From Rhizomonospora bruguierae (GTDB lineage: Bacteria > Actinomycetota > Actinomycetes > Mycobacteriales > Micromonosporaceae), in assembly GCF_018397995.1 (NCBI RefSeq), contig NZ_BBQH01000020.1, forward strand, positions 62,001-126,000: a stretch of DNA of 64,000 nt, given 5' to 3'. The notes under the pieces are model-generated. The model did no database searches and had not been told where the DNA came from. It was given only the letters and a program-made list of their open reading frames with translations. Of this stretch, positions 47,547-55,131 are shown one piece after another; positions within the stretch are counted from its first letter, which is position 1, and each line of letters opens with the position of its first letter. The position numbers and the translations under genes were made by a program.

Positions 47547-47576
47547 GGCCGGGGCGCCGCGCGTGGCGCCCCGGCC
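47547..47576 (+). terminator. eno terminator
   Basis: Perfect 12-bp stem, GGCCGGGGCGCC (47547-47558) with GGCGCCCCGGCC (47565-47576), loop GCGCGT, starting 9 bp after the eno stop. Confidence 0.7.
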
Positions 47577-47605
47577 GCCCACGCCTGGAGGGAGGGCGGC
47601 GCGCG

Positions 47606-48214
47606 ATGAGCCAGCGCCGGATGCCGAGCGGGCAGCGACCCGCCCGGCGGACGGGCAGCGCCGGCCGGGCGGAGCCGCGCTCCCGGGCCGGCCGGGGGAG
47701 CGAGGCACCCCGGCAGACGGAGCGCCGCAAGCCGGCCGCCGCCCGCCGCGGGTCCGCCGCCGGCGGCCGTCCCGGGGGAGCCCGCCCGACCGCGGGCGCC
47801 CGCCACACCGGCAACGCCAAGCGGACCCGGGCGCCCCAGCCCCGCCAGCTCACCGGCCGGGCCACGATCCTGCTGATCGTGTTGATCTCGCTGGCGCTCG
47901 GCTACACGTACCCCATCCGTGTGTACCTGTCGCAGCAGTCCGACATCGCCGAGGCCCGCGCCTCCCTCGACGAGCAGGAGACCCGCATCGCGGAGTTGCG
48001 CGAGAAGGCAGCCAAGTGGCAGGACGACGAGTACATCCGCATCCAGGCACGCAAGCGGCTGTACTACGGCCGCCCCGGCGAGCTGCTGCTCATCCCGTGG
48101 TGGGACGCGGAGGGCGCCGCCCGGGACGCCGGCAAGGAGCCGCCGAAGCCCACCGCGCCACCGAGCCCCTGGTACGACACCCTGTGGTCCAGCGTCCAAG
48201 CGGCGAACCGGTGA
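47606..48214 (+). CDS. FtsB/DivIC-family septum formation initiator
   Basis: 202 aa. A long basic, disordered N-terminus (about 85 residues, Arg/Ala/Gly/Pro-rich) is followed by one transmembrane helix (ATILLIVLISLALGYTYPI), then a coiled coil (DIAEARASLDEQETRIAELR) and the conserved short motif EYIRIQARKRLYYGRPGE of the FtsB/DivIC family. It would sit at the division septum with FtsL and FtsQ. GGAGGGAGGG sets the ATG. Its stop overlaps a repeat-encoded mini-ORF by GTGA. The location after eno matches the mycobacterial gene order. Confidence 0.88.
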   Translation: MSQRRMPSGQRPARRTGSAGRAEPRSRAGRGSEAPRQTERRKPAAARRGSAAGGRPGGARPTAGARHTGNAKRTRAPQPRQLTGRATILLIVLISLALGYTYPIRVYLSQQSDIAEARASLDEQETRIAELREKAAKWQDDEYIRIQARKRLYYGRPGELLLIPWWDAEGAARDAGKEPPKPTAPPSPWYDTLWSSVQAANR

Positions 48215-48315
48215 GCGCGAGGAGCACCCGGAGCGCGCCGGCCGGCGCGAAGCGCCACGAGGCCGGTGGCCGTGCAGGAAGCACCGCAGCCGCGAACGAA
48301 AGGCGGGCACGGTGA
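48211..48315 (+). CDS. Repeat-derived 34-aa mini-ORF between ftsB-like gene and DUF501 gene
   Basis: A GTG start overlapping the ftsB-like stop (GTGA) and a TGA overlapping the DUF501 GTG (again GTGA) enclose 34 codons. The peptide begins VSARSTRSAPAG and ends AGSTAAANERRAR, matching both ends of the 27-aa mini-ORFs at 54968-55131 but with seven extra codons in the middle. The internal GAAAGG near its 3' end could be the ribosome site for the next gene. Whether a stable peptide is made is unknown; its role may be only to carry ribosomes across the junction. Confidence 0.5.
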   Translation: MSARSTRSAPAGAKRHEAGGRAGSTAAANERRAR

Positions 48316-48337
48316 GCGCCCGGAGCGCGCCGGCCGG
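48211..48337 (+). repeat. Diverged copy of the 80-bp coupling repeat
   Basis: The stretch shares GTGAGCGCGAGGAGC at its start and GGAAGCACCGCAG near its end with the repeat at 54933-55132, and again ends in GTGAGCGCC (start of the DUF501 gene). The distance between the two GTGAGC starts is 101 bp here against 80 bp there. Confidence 0.7.
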
Positions 48338-48872
48338 CAACGGCGGAGGGGGCGCGGCCGAAGAGGTACCCCCGCCGGTGCGGGAACCGGCGACGGAGGC
48401 CGACCTCGCCGCGGTGGCCGCCCAGCTCGGGCGCCCGCCGCGGGGTACCCGCGCGGTGGCGCACCGGTGCCCCTGCGGCCTGCCGGACGCCGTCGAGACC
48501 ACGCCCCGGCTGCCCGACGGCACCCCCTTCCCGACCCTCTACTACCTCACCTGCCCCCGGGCGACCGCGGCGTGCAGCCGGCTGGAGTCCGGCGGCGTGA
48601 TGAAGGAGATGGCCGCCCGGCTCGCGGAGGATCCGGAGCTGGCGGCGGCCTACCGCGCCGCGCACGAGAGCTACCTGGCCCGGCGCGAGGAGATCGGCCA
48701 CGTTTCCGAGATCGCGGGGGTGTCGGCCGGCGGGATGCCCGGCCGGGTCAAGTGCCTGCACGTGCTGCTCGCCCACGCGCTGGCCGCCGGGCCGGGCGTC
48801 AATCCGCTCGGCGACGAGGTGCTCGGCATGATCGAGCCGTGGTGGCCGGCGGGGCCCTGCGTGGCCCCGTAG
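48312..48872 (+). CDS. DUF501 domain protein
   Basis: 186 aa. The DUF501 core (about 28-185) has AVAHRCPCGLPDAVETTPRL, PTLYYLTCPRATAACSRLES, RLAEDPELAAAYRAAH and the C-terminal GRVKCLHVLLAHALAAGPGV and NPLGDEV. The repeated Cys and His residues suggest a possible metal site. Function unknown; the gene is regularly found between the ftsB-like gene and ppx in actinobacteria. The N-terminal MSARSAPAG is repeat-derived, like the mini-ORF before it. The GTG start overlaps the mini-ORF stop. Confidence 0.85.
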   Translation: MSARSAPAGNGGGGAAEEVPPPVREPATEADLAAVAAQLGRPPRGTRAVAHRCPCGLPDAVETTPRLPDGTPFPTLYYLTCPRATAACSRLESGGVMKEMAARLAEDPELAAAYRAAHESYLARREEIGHVSEIAGVSAGGMPGRVKCLHVLLAHALAAGPGVNPLGDEVLGMIEPWWPAGPCVAP

Positions 48873-48875
48873 TCT
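48870..48875 (+). promoter_or_regulatory. -10 box overlapping the DUF501 stop
   Basis: TAGTCT includes the DUF501 TAG stop and lies eight bases before the next GTG, which lacks a Shine-Dalgarno sequence. A leaderless internal promoter is the simplest reading. Confidence 0.4.
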
Positions 48876-48883
48876 GGATTCTC

Positions 48884-49393
48884 GTGGAGGTCAACATCCG
48901 GCGGGCCCGCACCGCCGACGTGCGGGCGATCCGGCGGCTGGTGGACACGTACACCGACGACCGGCGGCTGCTGTCCAAGGCCACCGTCACCCTGTACGAG
49001 GATCTCCAGGAGTTCTGGGTGGCCACCCGGATGCCCGGGGGCGAGGTGGTCGGCTGCGGCGCCCTGCACGTCATGTGGGAGGACCTCGCCGAGATCCGCA
49101 CCGTCGCCGTTGACCCGGCCTGCCGGGGCCAGAAGATCGGCTACGGGATCGTCGCCGCCCTGCTGGACTCCGCCCGCGAACTCGGCGTCCGCAAGGTGTT
49201 CTGCCTGACGTTCGAGACCGGGTTCTTCGGCTCGTTCGGCTTCCAGCCCATCGACGGCGCGCCGGTCCCGCCCGCGGTGTACGAGCAGTTGCTGCGCTCG
49301 TACGACGAGGGCGTCGCCGAGTTTCTCGGTCTGGAGCGGGTCAAGCCCAACACCCTGGGCAACACCCGCATGCTGCTGGTGATGGAGGCGTAG
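48884..49393 (+). CDS. argA: Amino-acid N-acetyltransferase (short-form N-acetylglutamate synthase)
   Basis: 169-aa single GNAT domain: IRRARTADVRAIRRLVDTY, acetyl-CoA loop VDPACRGQKIGYGIV (motif A, RGxGxG-like with Gln-Lys), VFCLTFETGFFGSFGFQPID, and a C-terminal EFLGLERVKPNTLGNTRMLL. Length and motifs match the actinobacterial ArgA of the mycobacterial Rv2747 kind, which makes N-acetylglutamate for arginine synthesis. GTG 48884 has no ribosome site but a -10 box eight bases upstream. ppx follows directly at its stop codon. Its insertion between DUF501 and ppx is not the mycobacterial order. Confidence 0.8.
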   Translation: MEVNIRRARTADVRAIRRLVDTYTDDRRLLSKATVTLYEDLQEFWVATRMPGGEVVGCGALHVMWEDLAEIRTVAVDPACRGQKIGYGIVAALLDSARELGVRKVFCLTFETGFFGSFGFQPIDGAPVPPAVYEQLLRSYDEGVAEFLGLERVKPNTLGNTRMLLVMEA

Positions 49394-50338
49394 ATGACCC
49401 GGGTCGCGGCGATCGACTGCGGCACCAACTCGATCCGGCTGCTCGTCGCGGAGTTGCCCACCAACGGCGGCCCCCTGGTCGACCTGGTCCGCCGGATGGA
49501 GATCGTCCGCCTCGGTCAGGGCGTGGACCGTACCGGCCGCCTGGCGCCCGAGGCGATCGAGCGCACCCGCGCGGCGCTGGCCCGGTACGCCGACGAGATC
49601 CGGGGCCTGGCGGCCGTCCGGGTCCGCATGGTCGCCACCTCGGCCACCCGTGACGCCGCCAACGCGGACGAGTTCCGGGCCATGGTCCGCGACACGCTCG
49701 GCGCGTCGCCGGAGGTCATCACCGGCCACGAGGAGGCCACCCTCTCCTTCACCGGCGCGGTCCACGGCCTCGACGCCGAGCCCCCGTACCTGGTCGTCGA
49801 CATCGGTGGCGGGTCCACCGAGTTCGTCGTCGGCGGCCACGGCGCCCCGCACACCGAGTCCGGCGGCGCTGGCCTGTCCGGCGTCATCTCCATCGACGTC
49901 GGCTGCGTCCGCATGACCGAACGCCACTTCGCCGCCGACCCGCCCACCCCCGCCCAGGTCGCCGCCGCCGAAGCCGACATCACCGCCGCCGTCGACACCG
50001 CCCTCCGGGCCGTGCCGGGCCGCTCCGCCCGCACGCTGGTCGGCCTCGCCGGCTCGGTCACCACGGTCACCGCCATTGCGCTGGGGCTGGACCACTACGA
50101 ACCCGACCGCATCCATCACACCCGCGTCCCGTACGACGAGGTCGCGAAGGTCACCGCCGACCTGCTCGCGATGCCGGTCGCCCGGCGCCGCGAGATCCCG
50201 GTCATGCACCCCGGGCGGGCGGACGTGATCGGCGCCGGCGCCCTGGTGCTGCGCATCGTCATGGAGCGCGCCGGCGCACCGGCCGTCATCGCCAGCGAGC
50301 ACGACATCCTCGACGGCATCGCCTGGTCCCTCGCCTAG
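49394..50338 (+). CDS. ppx: Ppx/GppA family exopolyphosphatase
   Basis: 314 aa, one ASKHA-fold phosphatase module. Motifs: VAAIDCGTNSIRLLVAE (phosphate 1), TSATRDAANADEF, EVITGHEEATLSFTGA (catalytic Glu), VVDIGGGSTEFVVGG (phosphate 2) and LAGSVTTVTAIAL. The short form (like mycobacterial Ppx/Rv1026) may act on polyphosphate or pppGpp. The start follows the argA stop immediately, so translation is coupled. It ends the conserved mfd-to-ppx block. Confidence 0.93.
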   Translation: MTRVAAIDCGTNSIRLLVAELPTNGGPLVDLVRRMEIVRLGQGVDRTGRLAPEAIERTRAALARYADEIRGLAAVRVRMVATSATRDAANADEFRAMVRDTLGASPEVITGHEEATLSFTGAVHGLDAEPPYLVVDIGGGSTEFVVGGHGAPHTESGGAGLSGVISIDVGCVRMTERHFAADPPTPAQVAAAEADITAAVDTALRAVPGRSARTLVGLAGSVTTVTAIALGLDHYEPDRIHHTRVPYDEVAKVTADLLAMPVARRREIPVMHPGRADVIGAGALVLRIVMERAGAPAVIASEHDILDGIAWSLA

Positions 50339-50344
50339 GCCACT

Positions 50345-50605
50345 GTGGCGTTCGGCCAGGAGGTTTACACCGATCTTTGGAGCAAGGCAGCCGCGCTGCT
50401 GCACTCGGTCTGCATGAACCATGCCCTGATCGATGGGAACAAGCGTCTCGCCTGGGTGGCGGCGCGGGTGTTTCTGGCCCTCAATGAGGTGCGGATCCGG
50501 GACGTCGACGTCGATCAGGCCGAGGCGCTCGTGATGTCGGTGGCCGGCGGCACCCGCACCGAGGTCTCTGACATCGCCCGCGAGCTTCGCAAGCTCTACA
50601 TCTGA
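50345..50605 (+). pseudogene. 5'-truncated Doc (Fic-fold) toxin relic
   Basis: 86 codons covering the C-terminal two thirds of a death-on-curing toxin: YTDLWSKAAALLHSV, the Fic motif NHALIDGNKRLAWVAA (normally HPFxDGNKR, Phe replaced by Leu), then VFLALNEVRIRDVDVDQAEA. The family's first 40 or so residues are absent because the frame begins 7 bp after ppx. No antitoxin gene is adjacent. Codon use has more A/T at third positions than its neighbours (e.g. gatctttgg, catgccctg), consistent with transfer and decay. GTG 50345 could still be translated, but activity is unlikely. Confidence 0.7.
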
Positions 50606-50700
50606 GTCATCGCTCGAATTCTGCCGGGACGGCCTGATCCCGTTCAGGCATCACGGGAAGTCGGCCAAGCCTAAGAGATCGACAGAGGGCACTCCTGTCG

Positions 50701-50730
50701 TTGACGGTACTGTGTAGTGCGTAGTACCTT
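50701..50730 (+). promoter_or_regulatory. PadR promoter with an operator in its spacer
   Basis: TTGACG (50701-50706), an 18-base spacer and TACCTT (50725-50730) form a near-consensus promoter; seven bases later is the GTG at 50738. GGTACT (50706-50711) and AGTACC (50723-50728) are inverted repeats spanning the spacer, a natural place for PadR autorepression. Confidence 0.7.
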
Positions 50731-50737
50731 GCGATGC

Positions 50738-51070
50738 GTGGATACCACCCAGCTCCTGAAGGGCGTCCTCGACCTGGCGGTACTCGCCGTCCTGCGGCAC
50801 GAGGACGGCTACGGGTACGACATCCTGCGCCGGCTGCGCACCGCCGGCCTGGCCGAGATCGGGGACGCGTCGGTCTACGGCACGCTGCGGCGGCTGTTCC
50901 AGGCCGGCTATCTGACGACCTACGTGGTGCCCTCGGAGGAGGGGCCGCACCGCAAGTACTACGCGATCAACGCGGCCGGGCGGGACCAGCTCGGCCGGTC
51001 CGCGAAGGTGTGGCGGGCCTTCGCCAGCACGATGGACGAACTGCTCGGTGATGAGGGAGTGGCGGCGTGA
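50738..51070 (+). CDS. PadR-family transcriptional regulator
   Basis: 110 aa. The winged HTH has TQLLKGVLDLAVLAVLRHED, GYGYDILRRLR, VYGTLRRLFQAGYLTT and EGPHRKYYAINAAGRDQL, the PadR pattern. It is a small member without a long C-terminal dimer arm. GTG 50738 is leaderless by position. The stop overlaps the next gene by GTGA. PadR plus a HAAS-domain protein is a common pair in Gram-positive bacteria, in which the PadR often senses membrane or drug stress. Confidence 0.9.
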   Translation: MDTTQLLKGVLDLAVLAVLRHEDGYGYDILRRLRTAGLAEIGDASVYGTLRRLFQAGYLTTYVVPSEEGPHRKYYAINAAGRDQLGRSAKVWRAFASTMDELLGDEGVAA

Positions 51071-52023
51071 GCGCGATCGTGTCCAGCGAGGCGGAGGGGT
51101 ACCTGGGCCGGGTGCGCGCGGCGCTGGCGGACCTGCCGCCGGTGGCCCGGGAGGAGCTGCTGGAGGACCTGGCGCAGCACCTGGCGGAGGTCTCGGCGGA
51201 GGGCGAGGGGTCGCTGGCGGACCGGCTGGGCTCGCCGGAGGCGTACGCGGCGGAGTTGCGCGCCGTGGCCGGCATCGCGGCCGGCGGCCGACGGGTGGCC
51301 TGGGAGGCGACCGAGGTGGTGCGCCGGGGGCGGGCCGGGCTGCGGGCCGCGGACCTGCGGCTGGGCCGGCTGCTCGGGTGCGGGCGGGCCAGCGACTTCG
51401 GGCGGCTGCTGCACCCGGGGTGGTGGGTGCTGCGCGGGTACGTGTTGGCCGCGATCCTGCTCAACGCGTTCGCCGCGCAGTCGACCGGCCTGTTGCCGCC
51501 GAATTCGGAGAGCTTCTGGGTCTGGCTCGCGGTGGTGGTCGCCTGCGTGGTCGTCTCGGTGCGGTTCGGTGTGGTCTCGACCGGGTGGCGCCGGCCGGAG
51601 GCCCGCCTGGTGGTCGCCGGCGCGAACGCCGGGCTGGCGGTGCTCCTGGTGTTCGGCATGTTCACCTTCGCCGACCGGACCATGTTCACCGAGCCGACGC
51701 ACGCGTATGAGGATCCGTACGGCAACACCGCGGTGTTCCCCTACGACGAGCAGGGCCGACCGCTGACCGGGGTGCGCCTGCTGGATCAGAACGGCGTCGA
51801 ACTGCGCATCGGAGGGGCGCAGGAGTGCGTCTACGCGTCGCCGCGGTACGCCGAGGACGGGTGGCCCGGATCGGGGCCGCTCGCCCACCCGCTGTGCGAC
51901 CGGCCACACCCCCTGCCCACACTCGCCCCGCTTCCCGGCGTGAGCGCGTCGCCACCGCCCGCCACGACCGAGCCCACCGGCGGCTCGCCGACCGCAACAC
52001 TGACCGTTGCGCCGACCCGGTGA
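51067..52023 (+). CDS. HAAS-domain membrane protein
   Basis: 318 aa. The N-terminal HAAS (DUF1700-like) domain (about 8-65) reads YLGRVRAALADLPPVAREEL, LEDLAQHLAEVSAEGEGSLA and LGSPEAYAAELRA. Three hydrophobic segments follow (about 120-138, 148-166, 180-197: WVLRGYVLAAILLNAFAAQ, WVWLAVVVACVVVSVRFG, LVVAGANAGLAVLLVFGMFT), then an extracytoplasmic tail that is Pro/Thr-rich at its end. It is translationally coupled to PadR. Probable membrane sensor partner; signal unknown. Confidence 0.8.
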   Translation: MSAIVSSEAEGYLGRVRAALADLPPVAREELLEDLAQHLAEVSAEGEGSLADRLGSPEAYAAELRAVAGIAAGGRRVAWEATEVVRRGRAGLRAADLRLGRLLGCGRASDFGRLLHPGWWVLRGYVLAAILLNAFAAQSTGLLPPNSESFWVWLAVVVACVVVSVRFGVVSTGWRRPEARLVVAGANAGLAVLLVFGMFTFADRTMFTEPTHAYEDPYGNTAVFPYDEQGRPLTGVRLLDQNGVELRIGGAQECVYASPRYAEDGWPGSGPLAHPLCDRPHPLPTLAPLPGVSASPPPATTEPTGGSPTATLTVAPTR

Positions 52024-52116
52024 TCGGCTGTTCGGCCAAGGGGCAGGGGGCAGCGGGAAGGACCACGGGTCGATACATTGTCGGCCGCACATACTCCTGA
52101 GAGAAAGCTGAGTGTC

Positions 52117-52584
52117 TTGACCCAGCAAGCCCCTCCGCCCCAGTACCAAGGTGGCGACATCCCGCCGCAGCAACCCGCGCCGTCCGGGGTGCCCGCCGCC
52201 ACGCCGACCCCGACTCCGACCCCGACGTCCGGTGGTAAGGCCAAGGGCTTCCTGTTCAGGATCATCGGCCTCGTCGTGGTGGCCGTCGTCCTGGTCGTTG
52301 GCGGCGCCATCTGGCGCAACGTGACCGGTGACCCGTCGACGGCGAGCGTCGGCGACTGCGTCTCCGGCTCGGAGAAGGACCCCAACAACATCAAGGTCGC
52401 GGACTGCACCAGCGCCGACGCGACCGGCAAGGTCGTCGGCAAGGTCGACGGCAAGACCGAGTCCGACTTCAACGCCAACTACGAGGCGATCTGCGAGCCG
52501 TTCCCGAGCGCCGAGACGGCGTTCTGGAGCGGCAAGTCGGGGCGCAAGGGCTACGTGCTCTGCCTGGAGCCCGTGACGAAGTAG
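52117..52584 (+). CDS. LppU/SCO3897-like membrane-anchored protein
   Basis: 155 aa. A Pro/Gln-rich N-terminus with a (TP)n run (ATPTPTPTPTSGG), one transmembrane helix (IIGLVVVAVVLVVGGAIW), then a small extracellular domain ASVGDCVSGSEKDP, IKVADCTSADATGKVVG, CEPFPSAETAFWSGKSGRKG and YVLCLEPV with four Cys, the layout of the actinobacterial LppU family. The start is uncertain: TTG 52117 gives a family-like MTQQAPPPQ; a TTG at 52078 would lie inside a -10-like TACATT. Function unknown. Confidence 0.72.
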   Translation: MTQQAPPPQYQGGDIPPQQPAPSGVPAATPTPTPTPTSGGKAKGFLFRIIGLVVVAVVLVVGGAIWRNVTGDPSTASVGDCVSGSEKDPNNIKVADCTSADATGKVVGKVDGKTESDFNANYEAICEPFPSAETAFWSGKSGRKGYVLCLEPVTK

Positions 52585-52757
52585 GCGTTTACGGCGGTGA
52601 CGTGGTGTACGTCCGGCAAATCAGGGACGAACACCACGTCGCCGACTCCTTCCCCGCGACCCCCGGTCATGATTGGCTACCCGAACCACGCGGCGTGCCA
52701 TCGCACGGCGGCGACTGGTCGACCAGCCAATGATGACTGACCGACGGGAGACGGGCC

Positions 52758-53441
52758 ATGGGCGAGATGGTGAGCTACCCCAGCAACGGTGGCGAGAGCG
52801 AAGGCTACCTCGCGATACCGGACGAGGGCACCGGGCCCGCGGTCGTGGTGATCCAGGAGTACTGGGGGCTGGTGCCGCACATCCGTTCGCTGGCGGACCG
52901 CTTCGCCGAGGCGGGGTTCGTGGTCCTCGCCCCGGACCTGTACCACGGCGTGCAGGCCACCGAGCCGGACGAGGCCGGCAAGCTGATCATGGGGCTGGCG
53001 ATGGACCAGGCGGCCCGGGACATCGCCGGCGCGGCGAGCTACCTGCGGAGCCGGCCGGAGACCGCCGGCGGCGTGGGCAGCGTCGGCTTCAGCGCGGGCG
53101 GCAGCCTGGCGCTGTGGTCCGCCACGCTCTCCGCGGACATCGTGGTGGCGGTGGGCTTCTACCCCGTCCTGCCGTGGGAGCGGATGAGTCCCGAGTGGAG
53201 CAACTACGCCGGCAAGGCCGCGATGATCCATTGCTCGGAGGAGGACGGGGCGTCGACGGCGGCCGGCGTGCGGGCGGCCGGCAAGGCGATCGAGGCGGCC
53301 GGCGGGGAACTGACCATCCACGACTACCCCGGCACCCGGCACGCGTTCTTCAACGACGACCGCCCGGAAACCTTCGATGGGGAAGCGACCCGCACCTCGT
53401 GGGCGCGCACGCTGGAGCTGCTGCGCGCGAGGCTGACCTGA
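52758..53441 (+). CDS. Dienelactone hydrolase family protein
   Basis: 227 aa alpha/beta hydrolase. [19 protein letters not shown] and [10 protein letters not shown] are DLH-like; the nucleophile elbow is [10 protein letters not shown], with Ser where classical dienelactone hydrolases have Cys. The acid and base are in [10 protein letters not shown] and [12 protein letters not shown]. So it is a DLH-fold esterase rather than a proven dienelactone hydrolase. GGGAGACGGG precedes the ATG. It is followed 10 bp later by the UDG gene. Confidence 0.85.
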   Translation: MGEMVSYPSNGGESEGYLAIPDEGTGPAVVVIQEYWGLVPHIRSLADRFAEAGFVVLAPDLYHGVQATEPDEAGKLIMGLAMDQAARDIAGAASYLRSRPETAGGVGSVGFSAGGSLALWSATLSADIVVAVGFYPVLPWERMSPEWSNYAGKAAMIHCSEEDGASTAAGVRAAGKAIEAAGGELTIHDYPGTRHAFFNDDRPETFDGEATRTSWARTLELLRARLT

Positions 53442-53451
53442 GGGTGCGCGG

Positions 53452-54216
53452 ATGAGGACGCAGACCCCCGCGCAGGTCCGGGCGCACGCCGCGGCGGCGC
53501 CCGAGCTGGCCACGCTGGACGCTGCGGTCTCCGACTGCTTCGCCTGCCCCCGCCTGGTCGCCTGGCGAGAGGAGGTGGCGGCGACCCGCCGCGCGGCGTT
53601 CCGCGACCAGGAGTACTGGGGCCGCCCCGTCCCCGGTTTCGGCCCGCCGGACGCCCGCATCGGCATCCTGGGCCTGGCGCCGGCCGCGCACGGCGGCAAC
53701 CGCACCGGCCGGATCTTCACCGGCGACCGCTCCGGCGACGTGCTGTTCGCCGCGCTGCACCGGGTGGGGCTGGCGAACCAGCCGACCAGCGTGTCCCGGG
53801 ACGACGGCCTGGAGCTGACCGACACCCGCATCTTCGCCTCGGTCCGCTGCGCGCCGCCAGTGAACAAGCCGACCCCGGCCGAGCGGGACGCGTGCGCGCC
53901 GTGGCTGCACCGCGAGGTGGCGCTGATCCGGCCCACGCTGCGGGTGGTGGTCGCGCTGGGCGCCTTCGCCTGGGCGGCCTGGTGGCCGACCCTCACCGCG
54001 GTGTACGGGGTGCGGCCGCCGGTGCCCCGCCCGGCGTTCGGCCACGGCGCGGTCTGGCGCGGCGACGGGGTGCCGGCCCTGCTCGGCTGCTACCACGTCA
54101 GCCAGCAGAACACGTTCACCGGCCGGCTCACCCCGTCGATGCTGGACGAGGTTCTGACCGCCGCCCGGGAGGTGGCCGGGTTCGCCGGGCCCGGCGATGT
54201 CGGGTTGAATCGGTAG
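53452..54216 (+). CDS. Uracil-DNA glycosylase, family 5 (UdgB type)
   Basis: 254 aa. The DNA-repair glycosylase core has [20 protein letters not shown] then [14 protein letters not shown] (motif A of families 4/5), [19 protein letters not shown] and the late motif [16 protein letters not shown] (HPSxxN-like). Cys residues in DCFACPRL and the two later segments fit the 4Fe-4S cluster of this family. Its Ala-rich active-site motif (GLAPAAHG) is the family-5 form, active on uracil and some deaminated purines. It directly precedes the DUF4129 operon. Confidence 0.88.
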   Translation: MRTQTPAQVRAHAAAAPELATLDAAVSDCFACPRLVAWREEVAATRRAAFRDQEYWGRPVPGFGPPDARIGILGLAPAAHGGNRTGRIFTGDRSGDVLFAALHRVGLANQPTSVSRDDGLELTDTRIFASVRCAPPVNKPTPAERDACAPWLHREVALIRPTLRVVVALGAFAWAAWWPTLTAVYGVRPPVPRPAFGHGAVWRGDGVPALLGCYHVSQQNTFTGRLTPSMLDEVLTAAREVAGFAGPGDVGLNR

Positions 54217-54218
54217 CC

Positions 54219-54971
54219 ATGAAGGCTGGGGCGCCGACGGCGCTGGACGCGCTGCGCCGCTGGTGGCCGCTGGCGGCGGCGGCGCTGCTGCTGGCCGCGG
54301 TGGCCGCCGCCGCCGCGTTCAGCACGCCCCGGCTCGGCCGGGTGGCGACGCCCGAGATCAGCTACCAGGCGCCGCGGCACGCTGGCGAGGTCACCGCGGC
54401 GCCACCGCCGACCGCGCCCGTGGACGTGCCGCCCGCCGAGCGGGGGCAGCCGCTCGTTCCCCGCTGGGTGACCGTGCTGGTCGGGGTGCTGTGCGTCGCG
54501 CTGGTCGTGGCGGTGGTGGTGGCGATCCTGGTCATGCTGCTGCGGGACCGGTTCCGGTCGCGACGGGGGGTGGACGCCGCGCAGCGCCCGCGGGTCAGCC
54601 AGGAACGAACGGCGCAGGAGGTTGTCGCCGCGGTCGACGCCGGGCTGGTGGACCTTTCCGCCGAGGACGCCGACCCGCGCCGGGCGGTGATCGCCTGCTG
54701 GGTGCGGCTGGAGCAGGCGGCCGCGGCGGCCGGCGTGCCGCGCGAGCCGGGCGACACCTCCACCGACCTGGTGACCCGGCTGCTGTCGGGCCACGACCTC
54801 ACGCCGCAGGTGCTGGCCGGCTTCGCGGCGGTCTACCGGGAGGCCCGGTACGCCACGCACGCGGTGGACGACCAGACGCGCCAGCAGGCCATCGCGGCCC
54901 TGCGCCGGCTGCGCGCCGAACTGGCGCACGGAGGAAGCACCGCAGTCGCGAGCGAAAGGCAGGCACTGTGA
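54219..54971 (+). CDS. DUF4129 domain membrane protein
   Basis: 250 aa. Two transmembrane helices (WWPLAAAALLLAAVAAAAAF about 15-34; WVTVLVGVLCVALVVAVVVA about 85-106) and a C-terminal cytoplasmic DUF4129 domain (PRRAVIACWVRLEQAAAAAG, VPREPGDTSTDLVTRLL, VYREARYATHAVDDQTRQQA). DUF4129 genes are usually next to MoxR and DUF58 genes, as here. The last 13 residues (GGSTAVASERQAL) come from the 80-bp repeat that overlaps its 3' end; the stop is inside the first repeat copy. Confidence 0.85.
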   Translation: MKAGAPTALDALRRWWPLAAAALLLAAVAAAAAFSTPRLGRVATPEISYQAPRHAGEVTAAPPPTAPVDVPPAERGQPLVPRWVTVLVGVLCVALVVAVVVAILVMLLRDRFRSRRGVDAAQRPRVSQERTAQEVVAAVDAGLVDLSAEDADPRRAVIACWVRLEQAAAAAGVPREPGDTSTDLVTRLLSGHDLTPQVLAGFAAVYREARYATHAVDDQTRQQAIAALRRLRAELAHGGSTAVASERQAL

Positions 54972-55051
54972 GCGCGAGGAGCGCCCGGAGCGTGCCGGCT
55001 CGCGACCGCGCAGGAAGCACCGCAGTCGCGAGCGAAAGGCAGGCACTGTGA
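54968..55051 (+). CDS. Repeat-encoded 27-aa mini-ORF 1
   Basis: GTG at 54968 overlaps the DUF4129 TGA (GTGA). It encodes VSARSARSVPARDR then AGSTAVASERQAL and stops at 55049-55051, overlapping mini-ORF 2 by GTGA. A GAAAGG about 10 bases upstream could bind ribosomes. Peptide function unknown; probably a coupling relay. Confidence 0.5.
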   Translation: MSARSARSVPARDRAGSTAVASERQAL

Positions 55052-55131
55052 GCGCGAGGAGCGCCCGGAGCGTGCCGGCTCGCGACCGCGCAGGAAGCAC
55101 CGCAGTCGCGAGCGAAAGGCAGGCACCGTGA
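55048..55131 (+). CDS. Repeat-encoded 27-aa mini-ORF 2
   Basis: Same sequence and layout as mini-ORF 1 except for the last sense codon (Pro for Leu, CCG TGA). Its TGA overlaps the GTG at 55128 that starts the next membrane-protein gene, completing a chain of four-base overlaps from the DUF4129 gene onward. Confidence 0.5.
   Translation: MSARSARSVPARDRAGSTAVASERQAP

Noticed and set aside
52758-53441. Classical dienelactone hydrolase with Cys nucleophile
   Set aside because: The elbow reads GFSAGG, with Ser at the nucleophile position, so only the fold family is called.
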